Of a DNA stretch of 64,000 nt, positions 33,795-43,289 are shown in pieces. Position 1 is the stretch's first letter. Each line of letters begins with the position of its first letter. The notes under the pieces were generated by a model that worked only from the letters and a program-made list of their open reading frames with translations, had not been told where the DNA came from and did no database searches. The translations under genes were made by a program, and so were the position numbers. Source of the stretch: JANMDN01 sp031376285 (GTDB taxonomy: Bacteria > Actinomycetota > Thermoleophilia > Miltoncostaeales > Miltoncostaeaceae); the NCBI GenBank assembly GCA_031376285.1, contig JANMDN010000045.1:1-64000 (forward strand), in the 5' to 3' direction.

Positions 33795-34901
33795 TCAGAT
33801 CGCGAGCATTCGATCAAGCGCGAGGCGGGCAAGCCGCGCCATCTCGTCGTCGACCACGATCTCGTTCACGACCTCGCCTGCGACGAGCGACTCCAGACAC
33901 CAGGTGAGCTTCGGCAGGGTGATTCGGTTCATCGTCACGCACGGGCAGGCATTGTCTTCGAGGCAGAAGATGCGCTTGTCGGGGTGCTGCTGGCGCAGGC
34001 GATTCACCAGATTCCAGTCCGTGCCGATGCCGATCGCTGAGCCGGCCGGAAGCTCCTCGCAGCGGCGGATGATGTACTCGGTCGAGCCATCTTCGTCGGC
34101 GGCCTCGACGACCGGGCGCGGGCATTCCGGGTGGACGATGATGCGTACGCTCGGATCCTCGTCCCGGGCAGCGGCGATCTGGCGGACGTTGAAGCGGGTG
34201 TGGACGTTGCAGAAGCCCTTCCAGAGGATGACGTCCGCCGCGCGCAGGTCGTCGGCTGCGAGACCTCCGGTCTCGGCCTTGCGGGGGTTCCAGACAAGGG
34301 GGACGTCGGGGTCGATCCCGAGGCGGGCGGCGGTGTTGCGGCCGAGGTGCTCGTCAGGGAAGAAGAAAACCGCGTCGCCGCGCTCGAAGGCCCAGCGGAA
34401 GGCTCGCTCGGCGTTCCCCGATGTGCAGACCGCGCCGCCGTGCTCGCCGACGAATGCCTTGAGGTCGGCACCGGAGTTCATGTAGGTGAGCGGAATGATC
34501 GTCTTGCCCGGCAGCGTCTCGGTGAGCTGGGTCCATGCGTCGCGGACGGTGAAGATGTCGGCGCACTCGGCAAGGTGACAGCCCGCACCGAGGTCGGGGA
34601 GAATGACTCGCTGGTGAGGTTGCGCGAGGATGTCGGCTGCCTCGGCCATGAAGTAGACGCCGCAGAAGAGGACGTACTCGGCCTGGGCTGCCTCCGCGCC
34701 GCGCCGGGCAAGGAGGTACGAGTCGCCGGTGATGTCAGCGAACTCCATCACCTCGTCCTTTTGGTAGTGGTGGCCGAGGATGACGGCACGCTCACCCAGT
34801 TCGTGGCGAGCGGCCCAGGCGCGCTCGACAAGCTCGGCGCGCGGCGTGTCATCGTCGGGGACGGGAATCGTGCAGACGACGGGCCCTGTGGCGGTGGTCA
34901 C
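33795..34901 (-). CDS. nadA: Quinolinate synthase
   Basis: 368 residues from GTG 34901. Condenses iminoaspartate with dihydroxyacetone phosphate using a [4Fe-4S] cluster. Marks: ILGHHYQKDEVMEFADITGDSYLLAR, CGVYFMAEAADIL, YMNSGADLKAFVGEHGGAVCTSGNA, HPECPRPVV and the C-terminal ACPCVTMNRITL. The cluster Cys candidates are those of FCGVYF, VCTSGN and ACPC. GTGA overlap with nadB. Confidence 0.95.
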   Translation of the reverse strand: MTTATGPVVCTIPVPDDDTPRAELVERAWAARHELGERAVILGHHYQKDEVMEFADITGDSYLLARRGAEAAQAEYVLFCGVYFMAEAADILAQPHQRVILPDLGAGCHLAECADIFTVRDAWTQLTETLPGKTIIPLTYMNSGADLKAFVGEHGGAVCTSGNAERAFRWAFERGDAVFFFPDEHLGRNTAARLGIDPDVPLVWNPRKAETGGLAADDLRAADVILWKGFCNVHTRFNVRQIAAARDEDPSVRIIVHPECPRPVVEAADEDGSTEYIIRRCEELPAGSAIGIGTDWNLVNRLRQQHPDKRIFCLEDNACPCVTMNRITLPKLTWCLESLVAGEVVNEIVVDDEMARLARLALDRMLAI

Positions 34902-36463
34902 GCGGCCTCCTTGCGGGCACGAGGGCCCTGGTTGAGTGGCACGTCGATCGGCTCACCGGCTCGCCAGGCGATCCGCACGAGCCAGCGGGGGTCCTGGTCG
35001 GGGAAGTCGGTCCGGAAGTGACCGCCGCGGCTCTCCTGGCGAATCAGCGCCGCGGCGACCATCAGCTCGGCGACGTCTCGGAGGTTGCCGGTCTCGTGAT
35101 CGTCGCCCGAAGGCGCGTGCCCGAGGATCGCTGCCGCGGCGGTAAGGCCCGTCGCGTCGCGAACGACCCCCGCGTGCTCCCAGATCTCGCCCTGGAGCGT
35201 TGCGCGCCAGTTCGCCTCGACCGGGCGGGGCGCGCGGGTCGGCGCGGGATCGGCGTTCGACCACTCGGCCATGTCGACGGCCCCGGCGCACCGCACGGCC
35301 ATCGTCGCGGCCTCGAGCAGGCTGTTCGAGGCGAGGCGGTTCGCGCCGTGCGCACCCGTGCAGGCGCATTCGCCGATCGCCCAGAGTCTCGGCACGGTCG
35401 TGCGCCCCCAGGTGTCAGTCAGCGCTCCGCCCATCGCGTAGTGGGTCGCCGGCGTGACCGGGATCGTATCGCGCGCGAGGTCGAGGCCATGCTCACGGCA
35501 CGCCGCGGCGACGGTGGGAAAGTGGTTGTAGACCCCGGCCGGCTTGAGGTGTCGCAGGTCGAGGGTCACGTCGCGGTCGTCGGCGGCCGCCTGCGCGGCA
35601 ATCGCCCGGGCGACGACGTCGCGCGGTCCGAGCTCCGCCATGGGGTGAAGCGCCAGCATGAATCGATTCCCGCGGGCGTCGCGCAAGTAGGCGCCAGCGC
35701 CCCGGACCGCTTCGCTGACAAGGGCGAGAGGGGAGTGGCCGAGGGCGAGGGCGGTCGGGTGGAACTGGACGAGCTCGAGGTCGGCCAGCAGCGCGCCGGC
35801 ACGGTGGGCAAGGGCCGCACCGTCGGCGGTCGCAACGGACGGGTTGGTCGTCCGCGAAAAGAGGTGCCCCATTCCACCGGTGGCGAGCACAGTCGCGCGG
35901 CCGTCGAGGCGACGCCGTTCCCCGGAGGGCTCCCGCACCCAGAGCCCTCGCGCCTCTCCGGCCTCGACGACGACCTCGAGGGCGACGGTCCGCTCGCGGA
36001 TGTCGATCCTCGGGTCGGCTCGCACCACGGCGACCAGCGCGGCGACGATGTGCGCGCCGGTTGCGTCACCGCCGGCGTGGACGACGCGGGGTCGGTCGTG
36101 AGCCCCTTCCATGGCAAGCGCGAGCGTGCCATCGGGGTCGCGGTCGAAGGCGACGCCGAGGTCGATCAGCTCTTGCACACGAGCGGGCCCGTCCTCACAG
36201 ATCACGGCGACCGCGCTCGGGTCACAGAGGCCAGCGCCAGCGGCGAGGGTGTCGGCGATGTGCCAGGCGGGGGTATCGCCGATGCCAACGGCGGCGGCGA
36301 GCCCTCCCTGGGCGTGCTGGCTACTGCCGGCGTCGATCACACCCTTGGTGACGAGGATGACCGGACCGCTGCGCGCGAGGTGGTGGGCGGCGAGCATCCC
36401 CGCCAGGCCGGAGCCGACGACGATGACGGGGTCTTGGTGGTGGTGGTGTGCGGGTGAGTTCAT
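34898..36463 (-). CDS. nadB: L-aspartate oxidase
   Basis: 521 residues. FAD enzyme making iminoaspartate for NadA. The FAD loop is VVGSGLAGMLAAHHLA. SSQHAQGGLAAA and VVHAGGDATGAHIV follow, then ATGGMGHLFSRTTNP, FHPTAL, SEAVRGAGAYLRD, the active-site TPATHYAMGGALTDTWGRT, and CACTGAHGANRLASNSLLEA. Complete. First gene of the NAD operon. The inverted repeat at 36463-36508 overlaps its first codon. Confidence 0.95.
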   Translation of the reverse strand: MNSPAHHHHQDPVIVVGSGLAGMLAAHHLARSGPVILVTKGVIDAGSSQHAQGGLAAAVGIGDTPAWHIADTLAAGAGLCDPSAVAVICEDGPARVQELIDLGVAFDRDPDGTLALAMEGAHDRPRVVHAGGDATGAHIVAALVAVVRADPRIDIRERTVALEVVVEAGEARGLWVREPSGERRRLDGRATVLATGGMGHLFSRTTNPSVATADGAALAHRAGALLADLELVQFHPTALALGHSPLALVSEAVRGAGAYLRDARGNRFMLALHPMAELGPRDVVARAIAAQAAADDRDVTLDLRHLKPAGVYNHFPTVAAACREHGLDLARDTIPVTPATHYAMGGALTDTWGRTTVPRLWAIGECACTGAHGANRLASNSLLEAATMAVRCAGAVDMAEWSNADPAPTRAPRPVEANWRATLQGEIWEHAGVVRDATGLTAAAAILGHAPSGDDHETGNLRDVAELMVAAALIRQESRGGHFRTDFPDQDPRWLVRIAWRAGEPIDVPLNQGPRARKEAA

Positions 36464-36508
36464 GTCAACCTGACGTAAAGTACAGGGGGAGTTTACGTCA
36501 TTCTGACA
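36463..36508. promoter_or_regulatory. Long inverted repeat at the nadB start, candidate operator of the NAD operon
   Basis: TGACGTAAA (36471-36479) and TTTACGTCA (36492-36500) are perfect inverted arms with a 12-bp spacer. The symmetry extends outward as TGTCA at 36463-36467 and TGACA at 36504-36508, so each arm is 17 bp with three mismatches. It is AT-rich against a GC-rich background. A repressor site for de novo NAD synthesis is the simplest reading, but the regulator is not in the window and I cannot assign the motif to NrtR, NiaR or another family. Confidence 0.7.
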
Positions 36509-36568
36509 ATAGAGACCAACGTCACAAGCGCTGGGTTACAGACCGTCGTCTGGCAGAATCCCGCGCCC

Positions 36569-37729
36569 GTGGCCGAACAGCAGACGACAACCGTGCGAAT
36601 CTCTCCGCGAGTGGCCGCGATGCCGGGCTACGAGGCGGGGCTCACGATCGCCGAGGTGCTCGCGAGCTATGGACTGAGCGACGCCATCAAGCTCGCGTCG
36701 AACGAGAGCCCGTACCCGCCGATTCCGTCTGTCGCGGAGGTGGTCGCAGCTGCCGCCGTCGACCTGAACCGCTATCCCGACGCCGCGGGCCGAGCCCTCC
36801 GCGCCGACCTCGCCGATCGCCACGGCGTCCGCCCCGACCAGGTGGCGCTCGGAAACGGTTCGTGCGAGCTGATCCTGCTCCTCGGCCAAGCGCTCCTCGA
36901 TCCCGGGACGACAGTCGTACACGCCGATCCGTCCTTTGCGATCTATCCGTTCCTCGCCGCGGCGAATGGGGCAGTGGCGGTCGCGGTGCCTCTGGCAGAC
37001 GATCAGGGGCACGACCTGGCGTCGATGGCAGCCGCAGTCGACGAGCGCACTCGGCTCGTGGTGATCTGCAATCCCAACAACCCGACCGGGGTCTACCGCT
37101 CGGCCGGGGTGATCGAGGCGTTCCTCGATGAGCTACCGGATGACCTGGCGGTGCTCGTCGACGAGGCATACTTCGACTTCGTCAGCGAGCGCGACTCGGG
37201 CCGCACGCTCGCCCTCGCACGCACCCGCCCGAACCTCATCGTGACGCGGACCTTCAGCAAGGCCTATGGGCTCTGCGGCCTGCGCGTCGGTTACGCGATC
37301 GGGAGCGCCGACCTCGTCCAGGCCATTGACCGCGTCCGCCAGCCATTCAACGTCAACCACATCGCCCAGCTCGCCGCCCGTGAGGGGCTTCGTCATCCGG
37401 CCGAGATGGATCGGCGGATCCAAGCGACGGTCGCGGAGCGCGAGCGCGTTGCGAACCTGCTTGCCGAGGCGGGGGAGGGCTTTACGCGGAGCCAGGCGAA
37501 CTTTATTCTGTTGAGAGCGGGCTCGGACGACGCAGGCGACGGTCGTCGGGTTCACGAAGCGCTCTTGCGGAGCGGCGTCATCGTTCGCGATGGCGGCGCG
37601 CTTGGATGTCCGGGCTGGCTTCGTGTCACCATTGGCCTGCCAGACGAGAATGACCGCTTTCTCGCGGCCCTTGCCGGGATCCGCGAAACGCCCACGGAAC
37701 GAGCAACCGAAGGATGGCAGTCGCAATGA
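36569..37729 (+). CDS. hisC: Histidinol-phosphate aminotransferase
   Basis: 386 residues from GTG 36569. PLP enzyme of aspartate aminotransferase fold I. Marks: IKLASNESPYPPIPSV, LNRYPDAAG, LGNGSCELILLL, CNPNNPTGVY, DEAYFDF, the PLP lysine in TRTFSKAYGLCGLRVGYA. Converts imidazole acetol phosphate to histidinol phosphate. Followed directly by a DAHP synthase gene, so an aromatic aminotransferase role is also possible. Divergent from nadB across the operator region. Confidence 0.9.
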   Translation: MAEQQTTTVRISPRVAAMPGYEAGLTIAEVLASYGLSDAIKLASNESPYPPIPSVAEVVAAAAVDLNRYPDAAGRALRADLADRHGVRPDQVALGNGSCELILLLGQALLDPGTTVVHADPSFAIYPFLAAANGAVAVAVPLADDQGHDLASMAAAVDERTRLVVICNPNNPTGVYRSAGVIEAFLDELPDDLAVLVDEAYFDFVSERDSGRTLALARTRPNLIVTRTFSKAYGLCGLRVGYAIGSADLVQAIDRVRQPFNVNHIAQLAAREGLRHPAEMDRRIQATVAERERVANLLAEAGEGFTRSQANFILLRAGSDDAGDGRRVHEALLRSGVIVRDGGALGCPGWLRVTIGLPDENDRFLAALAGIRETPTERATEGWQSQ

Positions 37730-38775
37730 TGATCGTGATGAAAGACGGAGCGACGGACGAGCAGATCGATCACGTCCTCGAACGGATTGCCTCGGCTGGC
37801 GCGACGGCCCACATCTCGCGCGGCGAGTTTGTCACCGTCATCGGTGCGATCGGTGATGACCGCCAACTGGTCGCCACGCTCGACCTCGAGGGTGTCGCGG
37901 GTGTGGAGAAGGTCGTCCCAATCCTCAAGCCGTACAAGCTCGTCTCCCGCGAGTTCTCCGCTGAGGATCTCGTTGTGACCGCAGGTGGCGCCAGGATCGG
38001 CGGTGGTTCGTTCGGTCTCATCGCCGGCCCCTGCACCGTCGAAACGCGCGACCAAACCCTCACAACCGCGGCGATCGTCAAGGCAGCCGGGGCCGGACTG
38101 CTCCGTGGCGGGGCCTACAAGCCGCGGAGTTCTCCGTACACATTCCAGGGCCTCGGCAAGCCGGCACTTGAGATTCTCATGGAGGCGAGGGAGTTGACGG
38201 GCCTCCCGATCGTGACCGAGTTGATGGACGTCCGGCAGATCGATGACGTCGTCGAGGTCGCCGACATGATCCAACTCGGCACTCGCAACATGCAGAACTT
38301 CGATCTTCTGCGCGAGGTCGGCCGGCTCGATACCCCGGTGCTCCTCAAGCGGGGCATGTCGAGCACCATCGAAGAGTGGCTTCTGTCGGCTGAGTACATC
38401 GCGAAGGAAGGCAACGACCAGATCGTCCTGTGCGAGCGCGGCATCCGCACCTTCGAGACCGCCACTCGTGGGACGCTCGATATTTCGGCGATCCCGGTCG
38501 TCAAGGGGCTCTCCCGGTTGCCGGTCATCGTCGACCCGTCCCACGCCGCTGGCCGGCGCGACCTCATTCTCCCGATGGCGCGCGCGGCGGTCGTCGCTGG
38601 CGCCGACGGCCTGATCGTCGAGGTTCACCCGGATCCGGAGCAGGCGCTGTGCGACGGGCCGCAGGCGCTCCGCGGAGACGGGTTCGCCGCATGGGTGGCC
38701 GACGTCAAGCGCTGCGTCGACCTCATGGGAAAGATCATGGCCGGGGGCGAGACCGCGGTCGTCGGAGCGATCTAG
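37726..38775 (+). CDS. aroF: 3-deoxy-7-phosphoheptulonate (DAHP) synthase, type I-beta with N-terminal regulatory domain
   Basis: About 349 residues from ATG 37726, which overlaps the hisC stop as ATGA; ATG 37714 is an alternative. First step of the shikimate pathway. Residues 1-75 form a ferredoxin-like regulatory domain (MMIVMKDGATDEQIDHVLER) as in Thermotoga and Bacillus enzymes. The barrel has LIAGPCTVETRDQT, GGAYKPRSSPYTFQGLG, LQLGTRNMQNF-like and LLKRGMSSTIEEWL, IRTFETATRGTLDISA, DPSHAAGRRD. The aroA gene lies 22 kb away. Confidence 0.94.
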   Translation: MMIVMKDGATDEQIDHVLERIASAGATAHISRGEFVTVIGAIGDDRQLVATLDLEGVAGVEKVVPILKPYKLVSREFSAEDLVVTAGGARIGGGSFGLIAGPCTVETRDQTLTTAAIVKAAGAGLLRGGAYKPRSSPYTFQGLGKPALEILMEARELTGLPIVTELMDVRQIDDVVEVADMIQLGTRNMQNFDLLREVGRLDTPVLLKRGMSSTIEEWLLSAEYIAKEGNDQIVLCERGIRTFETATRGTLDISAIPVVKGLSRLPVIVDPSHAAGRRDLILPMARAAVVAGADGLIVEVHPDPEQALCDGPQALRGDGFAAWVADVKRCVDLMGKIMAGGETAVVGAI

Positions 38776-38887
38776 GCCGGAGATCCGTGGGGCTCCGGGC
38801 CTTCCGGACCTCCATTTTCGGCGAATCGGTTTCGGCGGCATGAGTCGAAATCAAAGCGCTCGCCGAGGCGGTCGGTAGCATCGCCGC

Positions 38888-40111
38888 GTGATCAAAAAAC
38901 AACAACGCCTCGACGCGTACGCCGACGTGGCGGTGCGTGTCGGCGCCAATGTCGCACCCGGGCAAGACGTCTACGTCGGCTGCCCGGTGGAGTTCGTCGA
39001 CTTCGGGCGCGCGGTTGTCCGAGCCGCCTACCGCGCGGGAGCGCGCTACGTCGACATTCTCTACTGGGACCCGCACACGAAGCTCGCTCGCCTCAAACAC
39101 GCGCCGGCCGAGAGCCTCGCCTGGACGCCGCCGTGGCTTGACCGGCGAAACGAGGCAAGCATCGAGGGTCACGCCGCACGCATCGGCATTCTGGGGGATG
39201 CCGAGCCTGAGCTGTACGACGGGATCGACCCCGACCGGTTGATCATGGACCGGATGCCGCGCCTTGCCTCGTCGGTGCGCATCGCCATGGGCGACGAGGT
39301 CAACTGGACGCTCGTGTCGATCCCGGGAGCCGGTTGGGCGCGCCAGATCTTTGGCGAGCCCGACATCGAGCGGCTTTGGACCGCGGTCGCCCACGCGACG
39401 CGACTCGACGAGCCGGATCCGGTTGCCGCTTGGAACGAACACACGCGGATGTTGGAACGACGAGCGGAGATCTTGACCGAGCGTGGTTTCGACGCGATTC
39501 GCTTTCGCGGTTCGGGGACCGACCTCACCGTCGGGATGCTTCCGGGCCACCATTGGCTCGGAGGGGGTGCGGTCACCGGCTGGGGCCGATCGTTTGTCCC
39601 CAACCTTCCGACCGAAGAGGTCTTCACCTCGCCGGACCGAATGCGGACTGAGGGCGTTGTGCGATCCACCCGACCACTGGCGCTGACCGCGGGTGGCGTC
39701 GTCGAAGGGCTCTGGATGCGCTTCTCCGCGGGTCGATGCGTCGAGCTCGGGGCCGACAAGGGGGCCGACTTCGTCCGGGCCGAGATGGATCGCGACGACG
39801 GCGGGAACATGCTCGGCGAGGTCGCGATCGTTGATGGCAGCTCGCGAGTTGGACGCACCGGCATCACGTTCTTCGAAACACTCTACGACGAGAACGCGAC
39901 CTGCCATATCGCCTACGGCGGGGCCTACCCGCACGCGATGCCGGGCGCGGTTGGGCTCGAGCCCGAGGCGCGACGGGCCCTCGGGATGAACACCTCCGAG
40001 GTCCACACCGACTTCATGATCGGCGGCCCCGAGGTCGAGGTCGACGGCATCGAGGCGGGCGGCGGAGCGGTCCCGATCCTCCGCGCGGACGTCTGGCAAC
40101 TCGGAGAGTAG
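38888..40111 (+). CDS. M29 family metallo-aminopeptidase
   Basis: 407 residues from GTG 38888. Resembles AmpS/PepS-type aminopeptidases that remove N-terminal residues using two metal ions. Likely ligands and flanks: FVPNLPTEEVFTSPDRMRTEG, GEVAIVDGSSRVGRTGITFFETLYDENATCHIAYG, and MNTSEVHTDFMIGGPEVEVDG. The N-terminal half has YVGCPVEFVDFGRAVVRAAY. Cytosolic. 112 bp after aroF, probably separate from it. Confidence 0.9.
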   Translation: MIKKQQRLDAYADVAVRVGANVAPGQDVYVGCPVEFVDFGRAVVRAAYRAGARYVDILYWDPHTKLARLKHAPAESLAWTPPWLDRRNEASIEGHAARIGILGDAEPELYDGIDPDRLIMDRMPRLASSVRIAMGDEVNWTLVSIPGAGWARQIFGEPDIERLWTAVAHATRLDEPDPVAAWNEHTRMLERRAEILTERGFDAIRFRGSGTDLTVGMLPGHHWLGGGAVTGWGRSFVPNLPTEEVFTSPDRMRTEGVVRSTRPLALTAGGVVEGLWMRFSAGRCVELGADKGADFVRAEMDRDDGGNMLGEVAIVDGSSRVGRTGITFFETLYDENATCHIAYGGAYPHAMPGAVGLEPEARRALGMNTSEVHTDFMIGGPEVEVDGIEAGGGAVPILRADVWQLGE

Positions 40112-40355
40112 CGCCGCCGTTGATCGGGGAGGGGATGTCGGTTACCCTTCCGCGAGGTCCTCGTGGCCCACCCAGAGCAGCATGCCGATGATCAACGCGC
40201 ACACCAGTCCGACCGGTTCAGCCGCCCAGTGCGGCGGTGTGCGCGTGCCGGCACGACCTCAGCGCTAGCGCGCACGCTCCCACCGGTCGCCCAGTCGACC
40301 GCCTCGGCCCCCACGGTTGTGGGGCGCTGCCCGCTTCTGTGGTTCGGAGCCTCGA

Positions 40356-41549
40356 ATGCTTACCCGATTGTCCCCGATTCATCGCATCGCTATTGCCCGG
40401 GCCGTGTCGGTGGGCGGCACCGAGGCCGCCTTCGTCGCGCTCGTCGCCCTCGTCTACCAGACAACAGGATCCGGGTTGTGGGTGGCGGCGGTCCTCGGCA
40501 CCTGGATTGGTGTCGAGGGCCTCGTCGCGCCACTCGCAGGCGCCCTTGGCGACCGGTTTGATCGGCAGGTCGTCATGGTGGTTGCCGACCTTGCGGCGGC
40601 CCTTGTTTTCGCGGCGATGGCGTTCGTCACTCACCCCGCGGCCCTCGTCGGACTCGCGGCGCTTGCCGCCGCGGCGGAGGCGCCCTTTCCTTCGGCCTCG
40701 TCCGCGGCGATTCCAAATCTCGTCGACCCGTCGAGGATCGCGTGGGCAAACGGCACCATTGCCGCGACGAGGACCGTCGGCAATCTGGCCGGTCCGCTCG
40801 TCGGTGGCGGCATGGTCGCGTTCGCTGGCGCCTCATCCGTCTTCGTGCTGAACGCCATCTCGTTCGCGCTCTCCGCCGCCCTCGTGTGGTCGATCCGGGG
40901 GGCACGGTTTCGTGAGCCCACCCGAGCCGCCAAACAGCGTCGGGGCCTTCTTGCGGGCTTGCATATCGTCTGGGGAGATCCGACCCTTCGTGGGCTTGCG
41001 GTAGCGGGAACGATCCTGCATCTCGGTATCGGCGGCGTCTTGGTCAGCGAGCTACCACTTGTCGAGTCGTTCGGCTACGGCCCGATTGCGTACGGGCTTC
41101 TGGTCGCGATGTGGGCGGGCGGCGCGCTGATCGGATCGCTGTGGGGCCGCTCGCTCGGTGCCCACCCAAACCTGCTTCGGATCATCGCGCTCGGCGCGGG
41201 CGGAAGCGCCGTCGGGCTTGGCCTCGTCGGTTCGAGCCCGTGGATCTCCCTCGCGATTGTCGCGCAACTGGCCGGCGGGATCGGGAACGGCGTGGCGAAC
41301 GTCAGCGAAGAGATCCTGATCCAGCGCTCGACACCGGACGAGGTGCGAAGTCGTGTGATCGGCCTGATCCAAGCTCTCCAAATGACCGCGCTCGGCGTGT
41401 CGTTGGGGCTCGCGGGTCTTGCGCTCGGAGTCTTGAGCCCGCAGGCGCTCTACCTCGTCGCGGGCGGACTCGGTCTCGCTGCGGTGGTGGTTGTGGTGCG
41501 GATTCCGAGGGCCGCCGAGAATGTCGACGTCCAAGCGAGGGCGGTGTAG
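40356..41549 (+). CDS. MFS transporter (EntS-like exporter)
   Basis: About 397 residues from ATG 40356 with GGAG upstream. Twelve hydrophobic segments. The MFS loop 2-3 motif appears as GALGDRFDRQ. NGTIAATRTVGNLAGPLVGG is typical of the MFS_3 group of siderophore and drug exporters. STPDEVRSRVIGL lies in the second half. Proton-driven export of a small molecule is likely, with the substrate unknown. Its stop lies three bases from the convergent permease gene. Confidence 0.85.
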   Translation: MLTRLSPIHRIAIARAVSVGGTEAAFVALVALVYQTTGSGLWVAAVLGTWIGVEGLVAPLAGALGDRFDRQVVMVVADLAAALVFAAMAFVTHPAALVGLAALAAAAEAPFPSASSAAIPNLVDPSRIAWANGTIAATRTVGNLAGPLVGGGMVAFAGASSVFVLNAISFALSAALVWSIRGARFREPTRAAKQRRGLLAGLHIVWGDPTLRGLAVAGTILHLGIGGVLVSELPLVESFGYGPIAYGLLVAMWAGGALIGSLWGRSLGAHPNLLRIIALGAGGSAVGLGLVGSSPWISLAIVAQLAGGIGNGVANVSEEILIQRSTPDEVRSRVIGLIQALQMTALGVSLGLAGLALGVLSPQALYLVAGGLGLAAVVVVVRIPRAAENVDVQARAV

Positions 41550-41552
41550 CGA

Positions 41553-42287
41553 CTACGGGAGTTCCATCCGATCGAGGCGCCGCGAGGCCAGGACCGTCGC
41601 CATCGCGATGATGACCCCGAGGACGACGGCCGCGGTTGTCGCCGACACCGCGGGGACCCCGTCCCAGGTGACGTCCGGGCTCGCGCGCCGCGCGATTACG
41701 CGGCCGTACGCACTCACCGAGAGTTTGTCGGCCGACTTCGCGAAGCTCGCGACGGAGCCCTCCCAGAGCACGATATAGGCGAGGCCGGTGATCACAGCTC
41801 GTCGCATCCGAAGCGACAGCCACGCGAACATCGCGCAGTAGGCGAGGGTCACCGTAAGCGCCGCGAGGAGGACCCAGAAAGCTGCAGCGGCGCCGCGGCG
41901 GTCCGCGGCGAGCACCATCGTCGCGAGGATTCCGGGGCCACAGACGATCATCGTGGCGATCCATGCCGCGGCCACTTTCGCGGCGACGATGGCCATGCGT
42001 GGGACCGGCGTTTGGGTGAGGTAGAGGAGCGTTCCGTCCTCACGCTCATCGCCAATCGCCGCTGAGGTCAACGCGAGCGCCACCAGCGCGATTACGACGG
42101 GGAGCAAGAGGTGACCAACGGAGCGCTCGACTGCGAACGGTCGCTCTTCGCCACTGACGAGGTTCACGAGGACGGCAACGATCGGCAGCACGTTTAGGAG
42201 CGCGAGCGCGAGCGCGCGGCGTCGGCCGAGCACCGCTCGAAGCGACAGCCCGAGGATCGGGCGCGATGGGAGTGAAAACGACGTCAT
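41553..42287 (-). CDS. ABC-2 type permease
   Basis: 244 residues with six hydrophobic segments (LALALLNVLPIVAVLVNLVSG, LLLPVVIALVALALTSAAIGDEREDGTLLYL). The DEREDGTLLYLTQTP segment is typical of ABC-2 permeases. The ATGA overlap with the upstream ATPase gene at 42284 pairs the two as one exporter. Substrate unknown. Confidence 0.8.
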   Translation of the reverse strand: MTSFSLPSRPILGLSLRAVLGRRRALALALLNVLPIVAVLVNLVSGEERPFAVERSVGHLLLPVVIALVALALTSAAIGDEREDGTLLYLTQTPVPRMAIVAAKVAAAWIATMIVCGPGILATMVLAADRRGAAAAFWVLLAALTVTLAYCAMFAWLSLRMRRAVITGLAYIVLWEGSVASFAKSADKLSVSAYGRVIARRASPDVTWDGVPAVSATTAAVVLGVIIAMATVLASRRLDRMELP

Positions 42288-43213
42288 CCGCCGCGCGAGC
42301 GGGCCTGGAGGTAGGTGTAGACGCTCTCGAGGTCGTCGTCGAGCGGTTCGACCCGTTCAAGGGTCGTGTCCGCGTCGCGCGCAAGCGGGGCCAGCCGCCG
42401 GGAGAGTCCGTCGACATCGTGGGTCTCGACGACAACGGACCGCCCGTCTAAGCGGACCGATTCGACGACCCCTGCGCCGATCAGCCCCTGTGCGATCGCC
42501 GTCGCATTGTCTGCTTCGATTCGGATGGTGCGCGGGCGATCGGCGAGCAGGTTGCGGATCGCCGCGGTCCGGCCCTCGGCAACGAGGCGGCCGTTGACGA
42601 GCACGAGCACCGCGTCAGCCATTCGCTCGACCTCGTGCAGGACGTGGGATGAGACGAGCACCGAGCGCCCCTGCGCCCCCAGGCGACGGACGAGCTCGAC
42701 CGTGTGGGCGCGTTGGGCCGGGTCGAGACCATTCAACGGCTCGTCGAGGAGGAGCACCTCGGGCTCGTGGACGAGCGCCGCGGCGAGCTTCGTGCGCTGG
42801 CGCATGCCCTTCGAAAAGCCGCCGACCTTGCGTGCGGCGACATCGGTCAGCTCGACGGTTGCAAGCGCCCGATCCGCGGCGGCGCCGGGGTCGCTCACTC
42901 CGCGCAGCTCGGCCATGAGCGCGACAAAACCGTGAGGTGTGAGGAAGGGCCAGATCGCGTCGGAGTCAGTCACGACGCCGATGCGGCGATGCAACGCGCG
43001 GTCGGTGGCGGGGTCGGCCCCGAGCACCCGAACCGTGCCAGCGCTCGGCCGCGCAAAGCCGGCGAGCAGCTTCAGTGCAGTGGACTTTCCGGCGCCGTTG
43101 TGGCCAAGGAGCCCGGTCACGCCCGAGTCCGGCGCGAAGGTCACCTCGGCGACGGCGACGGTGTCGCCGTACCACTTCGAGACGCCGTCGAACGAGAGTG
43201 CGGGCGCGGTCAT
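42284..43213 (-). CDS. ABC transporter ATP-binding protein (exporter type)
   Basis: 309 residues from ATG 43213; the longer open frame upstream is unlikely. Walker A GHNGAGKST, signature GFSKGMRQRTKL, Walker B EVLLLDEPLNGLDP and the His switch SSHVLHEVE are intact. The C-terminal 90 residues are the extension common in CcmA/NatA-type exporters. Works with the permease at 41553. Confidence 0.9.
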   Translation of the reverse strand: MTAPALSFDGVSKWYGDTVAVAEVTFAPDSGVTGLLGHNGAGKSTALKLLAGFARPSAGTVRVLGADPATDRALHRRIGVVTDSDAIWPFLTPHGFVALMAELRGVSDPGAAADRALATVELTDVAARKVGGFSKGMRQRTKLAAALVHEPEVLLLDEPLNGLDPAQRAHTVELVRRLGAQGRSVLVSSHVLHEVERMADAVLVLVNGRLVAEGRTAAIRNLLADRPRTIRIEADNATAIAQGLIGAGVVESVRLDGRSVVVETHDVDGLSRRLAPLARDADTTLERVEPLDDDLESVYTYLQARSRGG

Positions 43214-43289
43214 CCGGAGATGGTTGATTCGGAATTGCGGTGTTGGGATCTGCTGAGCGAGACCGAGCAAGTCCAGGACGCCGTGTCAG

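Noticed and set aside
32905..34485. Plus-strand frame of 526 codons opposite nadC and nadA
   Set aside because: Spans two real minus-strand genes and the gap between them; shadow of high GC third positions.
35018..36457. Plus-strand frame of 479 codons opposite nadB
   Set aside because: Fully antisense to a complete L-aspartate oxidase with all motifs; no protein features of its own.
38776..38800. Hairpin after the DAHP synthase gene as a terminator
   Set aside because: The CCGGAG/CTCCGG stem is only six base pairs with a ten-base loop and no T-run; too weak to call.
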